A stretch of 64,000 nucleotides of DNA, from assembly GCA_964511155.1 (NCBI GenBank), contig CAZEEJ010000003.1:1-64000 (forward strand). The letters run 5' to 3'. The notes beneath the pieces were generated by a model. That model was given only the letters and a program-made list of their open reading frames with translations. It did no database searches and was not told the DNA's origin. Positions 26,425-34,822 of the stretch are shown here, in pieces (position 1 is the stretch's first letter; each line of letters starts with the position of its first letter). This DNA is from JAAYDF01 sp964511155. GTDB lineage: Bacteria > Planctomycetota > Phycisphaerae > UBA1845 > PWPN01. Both the position numbers and the translations under genes were made by a program.

Positions 26425-27264
26425 TCAGGCCCGGCGGTACACGGTCGGTTCCAGGTAGGACAGCGGGTGCCCGAGTCCGTTGAGGCTTTCCGAATGGCCG
26501 ATCATCAGGTGGCCTCCCGGGCACAACTGGCCGGCCAGCTTGTTGACCAGCGTCTCCTGCGTCGGCCGATCGAAGTAGATCATCACGTTGCGGCAGAAGA
26601 TGATGTGAAAGCCCCGGCGGAAGGGGAACGTTGGCGTCATCAGGTTGAAGCGGGCGAAGGTGATCGTCTGGCGCAGCGCGGGGGCCAGTTGGAGAGCCGG
26701 GCGGCCGTCGTGGAGCACGCCGCAGAGGTAGCGGTTGCGCAGCTCGGACGGCACCGTGCCGACGCGGTGGGGCTCGTAGATCGCCAACCGTGCCCGATGG
26801 AGCATTTGAGTGGAGATATCGGTCGCCAGGATTTTGAGATCGATGCCGGGATACCGTTGCAGCGTGTGCCCGGCGACCATGGCGATGGAGTGGGGTTCTT
26901 CGCCGCTGGAGCAGGCGGCGCTCCAGATGCGCAGGGTGGCCGGGCGCCCCTGGGCGGTTTCCTCGGCGAAGCGCACGATGAGGGTGCGCAGCAGGTTAAA
27001 GTGTCGCATCTCGCGAAAGAGGTGGGTGGTGTTGGTGGAGATGGCGTCGAGCAGTTCACAGAGCTTTTCGCCACTGGTATCCTGCTCGACCTGCTGGTAG
27101 TACTCACGGAATGACCGGCAGTTTCCGGTGCGGATCTTCTTGCCCAGGCGGGCGCGGACGAGTTGCTGCTTCTGGGGGCCGAGATTGATGCCGCTCTTGG
27201 CGTAGACGAGCTTGCGGATCAGCTCGTAGTCCTGTGGGGTCAGATCCCGTACGTCGGTGTCCAT
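26425..27264 (-). CDS. cheR: CheR chemoreceptor methyltransferase
   Basis: S-adenosylmethionine-dependent methylation of receptor glutamates. About 279 residues. The N-terminal helical domain begins DLTPQDYELIRKLVYAKSGI with KKIRTGNCRSFREYY, and the Rossmann-type domain has TNTTHLFREMRHFNLL, RIWSAACSSGEEPHSIAM and FHIIFCRNVMIYFD, all classic CheR signatures. The ATG at 27264 has GGGAGG upstream; an earlier ATG at 27294 overlaps the preceding stop (ATGA) and would add ten residues. It sits between the CheX-like gene and cheB with 10-26 bp spacing, consistent with one operon. Confidence 0.95.
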   Translation of the reverse strand: MDTDVRDLTPQDYELIRKLVYAKSGINLGPQKQQLVRARLGKKIRTGNCRSFREYYQQVEQDTSGEKLCELLDAISTNTTHLFREMRHFNLLRTLIVRFAEETAQGRPATLRIWSAACSSGEEPHSIAMVAGHTLQRYPGIDLKILATDISTQMLHRARLAIYEPHRVGTVPSELRNRYLCGVLHDGRPALQLAPALRQTITFARFNLMTPTFPFRRGFHIIFCRNVMIYFDRPTQETLVNKLAGQLCPGGHLMIGHSESLNGLGHPLSYLEPTVYRRA

Positions 27265-27290
27265 GGTTCGGCGGCTTCCTCCCGGGCCGG

Positions 27291-27764
27291 TCATCCGGCA
27301 GGTTCGAGGTTCTCGAGTGCCTGATGGCTGAGCTGGATGCGCGACCCGTGGATGGAGAGGCTGGCAACGCACGGGTCATCGGTGACATTCAGGGCGGGCG
27401 TTTCGGAGAGCTCCCGACACTGGGGAATGGACAGGTTGAACACCGGCCCGGCCCCGTACAACGTGGTGACCAGTTGGCCGCAGACGATGTTCATGAACTC
27501 CTTGACGGCATCCTCGGCCTTTTGGGCGGCCTCCTCGTGGTCGGCGTCGATACCCAGCAGGTTGGCGGCGAGTTGCCGGGTGAAGTCGCGGGTGCAACGG
27601 AAGCAGAGGCGCCCGCGGCAGGCGCCCTCGTAGCGGATGGTCGTTTCGAGCCAGACATCGCCTGGGGCGAGGTCGGCCTGGTCGTCGTCGGTGAACATGA
27701 AGGCCAGGTTGGCCAGCACCTCAGAAAAGATTGCCGTCAGTGTCGCCGTTTTCGTCAGTGGCAT
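27291..27764 (-). CDS. CheX/CheC-type CheY-P phosphatase
   Basis: A 157-residue protein likely to dephosphorylate the CheY encoded just upstream. It carries the CheC/CheX/FliY phosphatase pattern D-x3-E-x2-N: D85, E89 and N92 in DAVKEFMNIVCG, followed by Pro114 about 22 residues later, close to the published N(x22)P spacing. The N-terminal helix reads LTAIFSEVLANLAFMF. A single such motif favours CheX over two-motif CheC. The ATG at 27764 lies inside the cheY frame (44-bp overlap) and is preceded by GGAG at 8 bp, so its translation is probably coupled to cheY. Confidence 0.82.
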   Translation of the reverse strand: MPLTKTATLTAIFSEVLANLAFMFTDDDQADLAPGDVWLETTIRYEGACRGRLCFRCTRDFTRQLAANLLGIDADHEEAAQKAEDAVKEFMNIVCGQLVTTLYGAGPVFNLSIPQCRELSETPALNVTDDPCVASLSIHGSRIQLSHQALENLEPAG

Positions 27765-28146
27765 CTTCTTTGACTCCCAACAGGGGCCTGAGCACGTCGC
27801 GGAGCTGCTCGGGGTGGAAAGGCTTGCGGACGTACCCGAACGCCCCGATGCTCTCCAGCTCCTCGATGCGCTGTTTGCTTCCCTCGGTGGACACGATCAC
27901 AATGGGGATGGCTTTGAGCCTGCGGTTATCCTGCATGCGCGTCAGGAGCTGCACGCCGTTCATGGTGGGCATGTTGATATCGACGAGCATGACCGCCACG
28001 GGGTGCTCGTTGAGTTGGGCCAGCGCCTCGATGCCGTTGGCGGCCTCGAACACGCTGCCCACGTCCAGACCGGCCATGTTCAGGGTCTTCTTGACCATCT
28101 GCCGGATGGTCGCTGAATCGTCCACAATCAGCACGTCCTGGGACAT
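27721..28146 (-). CDS. cheY: CheY-like single-domain response regulator
   Basis: Stand-alone receiver domain, about 141 residues. Conserved residues: acidic pair D9/D10 in VLIVDDS, phospho-acceptor D56 in LVDINMP, Thr in IVIVSTEGS, and Lys in YVRKPF. A short acidic tail (DENGDTDGNLF) follows the domain. Two adjacent ATGs exist (28149 and 28146); AGGAG upstream spaces best to 28146. Located between the HDOD gene and the CheX-like phosphatase, it is the probable phosphate acceptor of CheA. Its output target (flagellar motor, pilus motor or HDOD protein) cannot be told from the window. Confidence 0.93.
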   Translation of the reverse strand: MSQDVLIVDDSATIRQMVKKTLNMAGLDVGSVFEAANGIEALAQLNEHPVAVMLVDINMPTMNGVQLLTRMQDNRRLKAIPIVIVSTEGSKQRIEELESIGAFGYVRKPFHPEQLRDVLRPLLGVKEDATDENGDTDGNLF

Positions 28147-28156
28147 CATCGTTCTC

Positions 28157-29038
28157 CTAGGCAGGGCACAGCTCCCGGCCGCCGGCCGCGCGATGCTCGC
28201 TGAAGATCTCCTCAACCCGCTGAACCTCGATCAGCACCTGGGCACCGATCAACTCGAGGTCGGACTCGCGAAGCCCGTGACGCTCCATGACCGCTTCATC
28301 GGAACGGTAGGACAACCCATCCGTCCCCAACCCGATGCCGAGGAGCAAGCAAAGGCAGTCCGCCAGGTGCAGGGCATCGACGATCGCGTTGGGCGGATCC
28401 AGGGCGTTCGGTTGGTGATGATGCCGGATGCCCAGCACGATGACTTCAGGGAGCTGCCATTTTTCGGCGACCTGACCGCCGATTTCGTCGTGGGCCACGC
28501 CCAGTACCTGGCGTTCGGCCTCCGGAAAGCTCATGTGGCACGCGGCGACGCGGCTTGCGATCTCGCCGAACTCCGAGGTGACGTATTCGTTGAGGATGAC
28601 CTTGCCGACGTCGTGCAGCAGCCCGGCGGTGAAAAGCAGGCCGTGGTTCCCAAGCCCGATGCGTCCTCCGATGATCGACGAGGCGATGGCCACTCCGACC
28701 GAGTGCTTCCAAAGGATGCCGGGCTCCATGCCGTAGCCCTGCTGCGGCTTACAGAGGAGGGTGTTGGTATGAACCGCCATGACCAACTGCAGCACCTTGA
28801 CCGTACCCAGGCAGCGCATCGCGTCGTGCAGGGACTCGACCTCGCGCGTCCGTCCGAAGAAGGCGGAGTTCACAATGCGCAGCATCTGACCGGTCACCGC
28901 CTGATCGTAGCGGATGGCCTCGACGATCTGGTCCACGGTGCTCTGGGGGTCGTTGATGACCTGGATGAGCTTGAGGACGGTGCCCGGCAGGGGGCTGAGG
29001 CACCCGACCTGATTGAGAATGTGTTCCATGCGGGTCAC
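28157..29038 (-). CDS. HDOD-domain signalling protein
   Basis: A 293-residue protein consisting of an HDOD domain, a metal-free or degenerate relative of HD phosphohydrolases used as a regulatory scaffold. Features: LSPLPGTVLKLIQVINDP at the N-terminus, QAVTGQMLRIVNSAFFGR, SLHDAMRCLGTVKVLQLV, and TAGLLHDVGKVILNEY with an intact HD pair, then VLGVAHDEIGGQVAEKW. GTG start at 29038 with GGGGAGG 7 bp upstream, overlapping the cheD stop as GTGA. Its place inside a che operon is uncommon and suggests that it integrates chemosensory output, which is inference. Confidence 0.92.
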   Translation of the reverse strand: MTRMEHILNQVGCLSPLPGTVLKLIQVINDPQSTVDQIVEAIRYDQAVTGQMLRIVNSAFFGRTREVESLHDAMRCLGTVKVLQLVMAVHTNTLLCKPQQGYGMEPGILWKHSVGVAIASSIIGGRIGLGNHGLLFTAGLLHDVGKVILNEYVTSEFGEIASRVAACHMSFPEAERQVLGVAHDEIGGQVAEKWQLPEVIVLGIRHHHQPNALDPPNAIVDALHLADCLCLLLGIGLGTDGLSYRSDEAVMERHGLRESDLELIGAQVLIEVQRVEEIFSEHRAAGGRELCPA

Positions 29039-29511
29039 AGCTCGACCTCCCCGTCGCGTCTTTTGACGGTCACCCGGCCGGTGCCGACGGTGAGCCGGAG
29101 CGTTCGGCTGATGGATCCGCCCACATCCTCGGAATCGATCAGCACACCGTTCTTCCAGAAGATCTTGCGGAGCGCGATGTAGTTGCGTTTGCCGATGTTG
29201 AACGTGCCCCGGTCATCGAGCAGCGACGAGCCGCCCGCCACCTTGACGATCATCCGCTTCTTGACCGCTCCCAGTTCATAAGCGGCCCGGAACAGGGCGG
29301 GGATACCCGTGTCGGCGAACATGGCGGGGTTGGCCCTTCCTTTCTCGGGTGCGATGGTTGAGGAGGGCAGCATGTAATGCAGCATGCCGCCCACGCGTGC
29401 ATCGGGATCCCAGATAGTGATCCCGATGCAACTCCCGAGCGAGTGGGTGACGAGTGCGGCCTGGGGCTCGTTCGTCACGGCCAGATCAGCAATGTCGACA
29501 ACCTGCACCAC
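29035..29511 (-). CDS. cheD: CheD chemoreceptor glutamine deamidase
   Basis: Deamidates receptor glutamines and binds CheC-type phosphatases. The 158-residue length is typical. Catalytic residues by analogy with Thermotoga CheD: T22, C28 and H45 in VTHSLGSCIGITIWDP and GGMLHYMLP. The later VKVAGGSSLLDDRGTFNIG and DVGGSISRTLRLTVGTG blocks are also family hallmarks. Tandem GTG codons at 29511/29508; GGGAG stands 7 bp before the first. Its presence together with a CheX-like phosphatase implies the CheD-linked adaptation branch. Confidence 0.95.
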   Translation of the reverse strand: MVQVVDIADLAVTNEPQAALVTHSLGSCIGITIWDPDARVGGMLHYMLPSSTIAPEKGRANPAMFADTGIPALFRAAYELGAVKKRMIVKVAGGSSLLDDRGTFNIGKRNYIALRKIFWKNGVLIDSEDVGGSISRTLRLTVGTGRVTVKRRDGEVEL

Positions 29512-29565
29512 AGCGGTCTCCCGCGACGGTGTACCCCGGCGCTCGCGTCCGACGGCATCAGCCGA

Positions 29566-30078
29566 TCAGGCCGCATCCAGTTCGTGCAACTCTACCAGTT
29601 CGTCGACGGTCAGGACCTTGTTGATGTCCAGCAGGATCTTGACCTCGTCCTTGACCTTGCCCATTCCCAGGATAAAGCTCGTGTCCACGGATCGCCCCAG
29701 GCTGGGGGGCGGTTCGATGGCGTTCTCGGGTATGTCGTTCACCTCGCTGACGGTGTCGACGATGATCCCCATGAGCATGCCGACGTCCACCACGATGATG
29801 CACGTCTGCTCGTTGTAGGAGGTGCGCTGCAGCCCGAACTTGGCCCGGAGGTCAATGACGGGAATGACCTTTCCTCGCAGGTTGATGACGCCCTCGACGA
29901 AGTCGGGCGTCTGCGGCACCTTGGTGATGTCGAGCAGGCCGTTGATCTCGCGGACCTTGAGGATCTCGACGCCGTATTCTTCGTTGTCCAACTGAAAGGT
30001 GAGATACTTGCCCCCGAGGGCGGGTGGCTGCCGGGTGTCCGCGGTGGTTGTCGGTGGGGCTTCCAGTACTGCGGTCAT
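29566..30078 (-). CDS. cheW: CheW adaptor protein
   Basis: Couples CheA to receptors. About 170 residues: an N-terminal Pro/Thr-rich stretch, then a CheW domain with YLTFQLDNEEYGVEILKVRE, VPQTPDFVEGVINLRGKVIP, VIDLRAKFGL and IIVVDVGMLMGIIVDTVSEV. The ATG at 30078 is 8 bp from AAGGAG; the ATG at 30084 would be only 2 bp away. It directly follows cheA (31-bp gap) and precedes cheD. No chemoreceptor gene is in the window, so its partners must be encoded elsewhere. Confidence 0.95.
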   Translation of the reverse strand: MTAVLEAPPTTTADTRQPPALGGKYLTFQLDNEEYGVEILKVREINGLLDITKVPQTPDFVEGVINLRGKVIPVIDLRAKFGLQRTSYNEQTCIIVVDVGMLMGIIVDTVSEVNDIPENAIEPPPSLGRSVDTSFILGMGKVKDEVKILLDINKVLTVDELVELHELDAA

Positions 30079-30108
30079 GTTCATAGCTCCTTTGTTCTGA
30101 TGTTGTCG

Positions 30109-32439
30109 TCAGGCGGCTGCCGCCTCCTGGGAATCCGGGTTCCGCTGATCCGGCACGGTCGAGTGCGTACGGTCGCCGGCCGCCCGGGTGTGGTGACAGG
30201 CTTCGTGATAGGTGGCCAGCCCCGGCGGATCGAGGATCAGGCCGACCCGGCCATCGCCGAGTATGGCCGCCCCCGCCACGCCTTTGAGTCGCTCGAAGCG
30301 GTCCCCCAGCGTCTTGATGACCACCTGCTGCTGGCCGAGCAGGTTCTCGACCACCAGACCCACCTGCCGGCCGTCGCAAGTCGTTATGACCACCATGCTC
30401 TGGCAGGGGTCCACGTGGGGCGTGAGGCCGAACAGTTCGCCCAGTTGAATGAGCGGAATCAACTGCCCGCGAGCCTGGATCATCTCGCCGCGCCGTTGGA
30501 CGCTGAAGATCTGGTCCGGCAGCGGGCGAACGGCTTGCTCGATGGTGATCGTCGGAATGATAAATCGCTCGGCCGCGATGCTGACCACCATCCCGTCGAT
30601 GATGGCCAGGGTCAGCGGCAGGCGGATATGGAACGTCGTACCCTGGCCCTTGACCGACGTGATGTCCACCCGTCCGCGGAGTTGTTCGAGGTTGCGTCGG
30701 ACGACGTCCATGCCCACGCCCCGGCCGGAGATATCCGTCACTTGGGCGGCGGTGGAGAAGCCCGGGGCGAAGATCAGTTGGTAGGCCTGCTGTTCGGTAG
30801 GTTCCTCGCCCGGCTGGACGAGGCCCTTCTCGATGGCCTTGGCGAGCAGCCGGTCGGGATCGAGCCCCATCCCGTCGTCGCTGATTTCGATGACGATGTT
30901 ACTGCTCTGGTGGTAGGCCGCCAGGTGGACGTGCCCGTTGGGGTCCTTCCCGGCGGCGCGGCGGGCTTCGGGCGACTCGATCCCGTGGTCGACCGCGTTG
31001 CGAACCATGTGCACGAGCGGATCGCTGATTTGCTGGATCACGTTCTTGTCCAGCTCCGTGTCTTCACCGGCGATGGTCAACTCGACCTGCTTGTCGGCCT
31101 TGCGGGAGACGTCGCGTACCAGGCGGGCCATCTTCTGGAAGGTCGTGCCGATGGGGATCATGCGCATGGCCATGCCCGCCTCCTGCACGTTTCGGACAAT
31201 CTTGGTGACCTGGTCTACGACCCTGCTCAGCTTGGGATCCGTCATCACGGCGTGATTGGCGCCGACCAGGGTCTGGGCGATGACCAGTTCCCCGACCATG
31301 TCCACGAGGGCGTCGAGCTTGGCGGTGTCGATCCGCAGCGAGGACTCGCCGACCGAGCTCGCGGTCCCCGCGGTGCCGGGCGTCGCCGCGGCAGTAGCCA
31401 AGGCCGCCGCCTGCGTCTGCTGGCGGATGGCCCGGCTGACCTGCCTGGGGGTGGCCACGCCCATGTCGATGAGGATTTCCCCCGTCTTGCGGTGCGGTTG
31501 CTCCTTCTGCATCTGCAGGGCATGGTCGACCACCACCTGCGGGATCGCGTTCTGGGCGACGAGATTCTCGCCGACGCGACCCGATTCGCTCGCTGGCGCA
31601 TCGCAGCGGTCGGACAACGTGATGCGGCCATCCACCACCGCCCTGAGGTAGTCGATCATCTCCGACACCGGTGGTTGCGGAACGGTCTCCCCCTGCGGCT
31701 CCGCCAGATGTGCGCCGATCGAGCTGACCTGGGCCTTGAGAATGTCCACGACGTTGAATACCAGGTCAATCACCGCCGCGCTGATGACCCGCTGACCCTT
31801 GCGGCCCTGGTCCAGTAGCGTTTCGACCTGATGCGTCAGCGAGCCGATGTCCCGCAAGTTCAGGAAGCCGGCCATACCCTTGATGGTGTGGAACGGCCGG
31901 AACAGATCGTTGATCTTTTCCGGATCGCCGGGATAGCGCTCGACCTCCAGGACCGCGATCTCGACCGCTTCGATGTGTTCGCGGGCCTCTTCCACGAACC
32001 CCTTGACGAACTCGGTTTCGTTCGGATTGAGCCGCAGGGGCTGCTGCTGGTACCCGGCGCAGGCGGGTTCGGGCGGTGCCACCGCTTCCGCGTCCTGGGG
32101 CGGTGCGGTGGTGCCTGGGAGCGTCTCGGCACTTGCCCTGACGACATCCTGCAACTGAGCGACGGATCCGACCAGCACCCTGAACTCGGCGACGGCGTCC
32201 TCGACCTCGCCGAGGATCAGCGACTCGAGCCGGCGCACGGTCGCGAGTGCCGCCTGGCTGACGGATGAGCAGGGCATCGGGCCCTCATCGCTTGCGCTGG
32301 CGGCCAGTTGTTCGCACCACCCGTGCATCTGGGCGAGCGTGCTCAGGTCGTCGTGTTCGATCCGGTTGGCCGCATCGAACAGCCTGGCAGCCAAATCCAG
32401 CGCGCTGGGCAACTCTGTGTGGTCAGCTTGCCTGGTCAT
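30109..32439 (-). CDS. cheA: CheA histidine kinase with an inserted MshEN-like c-di-GMP-binding-type module
   Basis: First gene of the che operon; 776 residues. ATG at 32439 with GAGG 7 bp upstream. Order: helical N-terminal region (1-125), Hpt domain with phospho-His184 in FHTIKGMAGFLNL, a linker, two tandem 24-residue motifs (288-311, starting RVGENLV; 318-341, starting KTGEILIDMG, each ending in Gln) that match the MshEN pattern of pilus and secretion ATPases, dimerisation domain (365-430), HATPase with HMVRNAVDHGIE (477-488), DDGMGLD and GRGVGMDVV, and a CheW-like domain (605-745). An ordinary CheY-binding P2 domain is not recognised. The first motif lacks the central Gly and the spacer is six rather than five residues, so c-di-GMP binding is a hypothesis. 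Confidence 0.92.
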   Translation of the reverse strand: MTRQADHTELPSALDLAARLFDAANRIEHDDLSTLAQMHGWCEQLAASASDEGPMPCSSVSQAALATVRRLESLILGEVEDAVAEFRVLVGSVAQLQDVVRASAETLPGTTAPPQDAEAVAPPEPACAGYQQQPLRLNPNETEFVKGFVEEAREHIEAVEIAVLEVERYPGDPEKINDLFRPFHTIKGMAGFLNLRDIGSLTHQVETLLDQGRKGQRVISAAVIDLVFNVVDILKAQVSSIGAHLAEPQGETVPQPPVSEMIDYLRAVVDGRITLSDRCDAPASESGRVGENLVAQNAIPQVVVDHALQMQKEQPHRKTGEILIDMGVATPRQVSRAIRQQTQAAALATAAATPGTAGTASSVGESSLRIDTAKLDALVDMVGELVIAQTLVGANHAVMTDPKLSRVVDQVTKIVRNVQEAGMAMRMIPIGTTFQKMARLVRDVSRKADKQVELTIAGEDTELDKNVIQQISDPLVHMVRNAVDHGIESPEARRAAGKDPNGHVHLAAYHQSSNIVIEISDDGMGLDPDRLLAKAIEKGLVQPGEEPTEQQAYQLIFAPGFSTAAQVTDISGRGVGMDVVRRNLEQLRGRVDITSVKGQGTTFHIRLPLTLAIIDGMVVSIAAERFIIPTITIEQAVRPLPDQIFSVQRRGEMIQARGQLIPLIQLGELFGLTPHVDPCQSMVVITTCDGRQVGLVVENLLGQQQVVIKTLGDRFERLKGVAGAAILGDGRVGLILDPPGLATYHEACHHTRAAGDRTHSTVPDQRNPDSQEAAAA

Positions 32440-32790
32440 CGTGTGCCTCGAACCATCACCGCTGCGGGGCGTGGTACGTCCCGTGTCCGGATGAAAGCCC
32501 GCTTGTCGGTTTCGGTCTGTCGTCTTCGTCGTCCCACCCGCTCTATCGTCTGCCTGCTGGTGCGACTTTGCCTGAAACAGGCCCGGTTTGGTGTCAGATG
32601 TGAACCACGCGGAAGTTGCGTTGCCCGCCGGGTCGCAGCGGAAGGGCAACCGCGTCCGAGAATCATCCGGCTACCGCCTGCGCCGCTTGCCTTTTCACCC
32701 CGGAACGGCACAATAGCCGTTCGACCGGACCACGGGTCGGGAGCATCCTGCCCGGACCGGAAACCAGACTACAGAACAGGAGACGTTCCC
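32440..32790. promoter_or_regulatory. Divergent promoter region of the che operon and the DUF2961 gene
   Basis: The 351-bp gap separates cheA (leftward) from the lipoprotein gene (rightward), so both promoters must lie here or just outside. No convincing -35/-10 pair, inverted operator or riboswitch can be named. The ribosome binding site CAGGAGA of the rightward gene is at 32777-32783. Confidence 0.45.
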
Positions 32791-34806
32791 ATGTGCGATC
32801 GAGCGATCCCCCTCATGGCGGGCTTGGCCCTCTTGATGGGGCTTTTGACATCCGGTTGTGCGACGAGTTCCGCTGAAATCACGACGGGGGCGCTTCTGGA
32901 GCAGATGACGGATCTTCCCCGCCTGGCGGAACTGCCCGAACCGCCTTACACCACGCGGCAATTCTCGAGCTACGACCGCAAGAGCACCACGCCGGACGAC
33001 CATGAAGGCTGGTTCGCCAACGCGGACTACAACCAATACCTCCGCGTCGAGGAGCGGGACGGCCGCAAGGAAAACGTGATGATGGACGTGGCCGGCCCCG
33101 GGGCGATCGTGCGTATCTGGTCGGCCAACCCCAAAGGCACCCTGCGAATCTACCTGGACGGCAGCGAGACGCCGGTCCTGGTCGCGGACATGCCCGAGCT
33201 GCTCAGCGGCAAGGTGGCCGGCTTCCCCGAGCCCTTGGCCGGCACGCGCTCCCGCGGCTGGAACCTGTACTTCCCCATCCCCTACGCGAAACACTGCAAG
33301 GTCACCAGCGACGATCGAGGCTTCTACTACCTGGTGAACTACCGGACCTACCCGGCCGGCACACGCGTGCGCACCTTCAGCCAGGAGGACCTGACCACGT
33401 ACGCTCAGCAGGTGACCCTGGTCGCGGGGGCGTTCTCCGAGCCGGCCCAGGCGAGCCTGCCCGACGGGTCCCGGACCCGCGAGCACATCTATAAGGTGGC
33501 AGTCCCTGCCAGCGGGGAAACGCAACTGGCGGCCTTTGCGGGCGCCGACGGCAACGCCATCTGCCGGTTCGACCTCAATCTGACGGCGGCGGACGTTCCC
33601 GCGGCGGCCCGGGCCCTCATCCTGGTCATGACCTTCGACGGCCAACAGACCGTCGAGTGCCCGATCGGCGACTTCTTCGGCACCGCGCCCGGTTTGAACC
33701 CCTACGAGGGCCTGTCGCTCGGCGTCGGCAAGGCCAAGGACCGCCTGCCGCTCTATTGCCGCTGGTTCATGCCCTACGCCCGCGCGGCCACCATCCGCCT
33801 CAAGAACCTCGGTTCGCAACCCGCCCACGTCGGGGCCGTCGTCAACACCGCCCCGTACCGCTGGACGCGGCGCAGCCTGCTGTTCCATGCCGGCTGGCGC
33901 ATCCAGCAGGGCCTGCCCACCCGACCCTTTACCGACTGGACCCACCTCGAGTGCCAGGGACACGGCCGGTTTGTCGGCGGAGCCCTGCACGTCGTCAACC
34001 CGGTGCGCCACTGGTGGGGCGAGGGCGACGAGAAGATCTACGTGGACGGCGAGACGTTCCCCAGCCACTTCGGTACCGGCTCGGAGGACTACTACGGCTA
34101 TGCCTGGTGCAGTCCCGAGCTGTTCACCCACGCTTACCATAACCAGCCGCGATGCGACGGCCCGGGCAATTACGGGCACACCTCCGTCAACCGCTTCCAC
34201 ATCATCGACGACATCCCCTTCACCCGCTCGTTCAAATTCGACATGGAGAACTGGCACTCGCAGCAGGCGACCACGACCACCCGGGCGGCGGTCAGCTACT
34301 GGTACGCCCGGCCCGGCGGGTCCGGCAGCTTCAAGCCGATCACGGCCGCGGACGTCGTGCTGCCCGTCGTGCCCGAGTACGTCGTCCCGCGGGTGAAGGG
34401 GGCCATCGAGGGCGAGAAGATGAAGGTCGTCGCCCGCACCGGCGACATCCAGTCGCAGGATCTCGGAGACACATGCAGCGGTGCCGAGCACCTGTGGTGG
34501 ACGAAAGGCCGGCCCGGCGAGAGGCTGGTCCTGGGCTTCGAAGTCCCCGAGGCGGGCACGCGCAACGTGATCGCCCGGTTCGTCAAGGCCCGCGACTACG
34601 GCATCGTTCAGGTCTTCATCAATGACCAGAAGGCCGGCGAGCCCATCGACCTCTTCAACGAACACGTCGTCAACTCCGGCGAGATCGACCTCGGGAGCTT
34701 CGAGCTCAAGAAAGGCGAGAACCGGATCACGCTGGAAATCGTCGGGGCCAACGACAAGGCGGACAAAGCGTACATGTGCGGGTTGGACTACCTGCGACTC
34801 AAGTAA
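32791..34806 (+). CDS. DUF2961 (GH172-type) lipoprotein with C-terminal beta domain
   Basis: A 671-residue predicted lipoprotein: MCDRAIPLMAGLALLMGLL followed by TSGC. The DUF2961 fold, known as glycoside hydrolase family 172, acts on difructose anhydrides or arabinofuranosides. Family blocks: GPGAIVRIWSANPKG, GDFFGTAPG, WWGEGDEKIYVDGE and HFGTGSEDYYGYAW, whose acidic residues are probable catalytic carboxylates. The C-terminal third (about 530-671) adds a galactose-binding-like domain, WWTKGRPGERLVLGFEV to GLDYLRLK, absent from the two other copies in the window. The NamZ-like gene follows after 16 bp on the same strand, so the two are probably co-transcribed. The substrate is unknown. Confidence 0.85.
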   Translation: MCDRAIPLMAGLALLMGLLTSGCATSSAEITTGALLEQMTDLPRLAELPEPPYTTRQFSSYDRKSTTPDDHEGWFANADYNQYLRVEERDGRKENVMMDVAGPGAIVRIWSANPKGTLRIYLDGSETPVLVADMPELLSGKVAGFPEPLAGTRSRGWNLYFPIPYAKHCKVTSDDRGFYYLVNYRTYPAGTRVRTFSQEDLTTYAQQVTLVAGAFSEPAQASLPDGSRTREHIYKVAVPASGETQLAAFAGADGNAICRFDLNLTAADVPAAARALILVMTFDGQQTVECPIGDFFGTAPGLNPYEGLSLGVGKAKDRLPLYCRWFMPYARAATIRLKNLGSQPAHVGAVVNTAPYRWTRRSLLFHAGWRIQQGLPTRPFTDWTHLECQGHGRFVGGALHVVNPVRHWWGEGDEKIYVDGETFPSHFGTGSEDYYGYAWCSPELFTHAYHNQPRCDGPGNYGHTSVNRFHIIDDIPFTRSFKFDMENWHSQQATTTTRAAVSYWYARPGGSGSFKPITAADVVLPVVPEYVVPRVKGAIEGEKMKVVARTGDIQSQDLGDTCSGAEHLWWTKGRPGERLVLGFEVPEAGTRNVIARFVKARDYGIVQVFINDQKAGEPIDLFNEHVVNSGEIDLGSFELKKGENRITLEIVGANDKADKAYMCGLDYLRLK

Positions 34807-34822
34807 GGCGATATGGAGAAAC

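Noticed and set aside
29377..31818. 813-codon open frame on the plus strand
   Set aside because: Lies antisense over cheW, cheD and cheA, whose motifs are unmistakable; no start signals.
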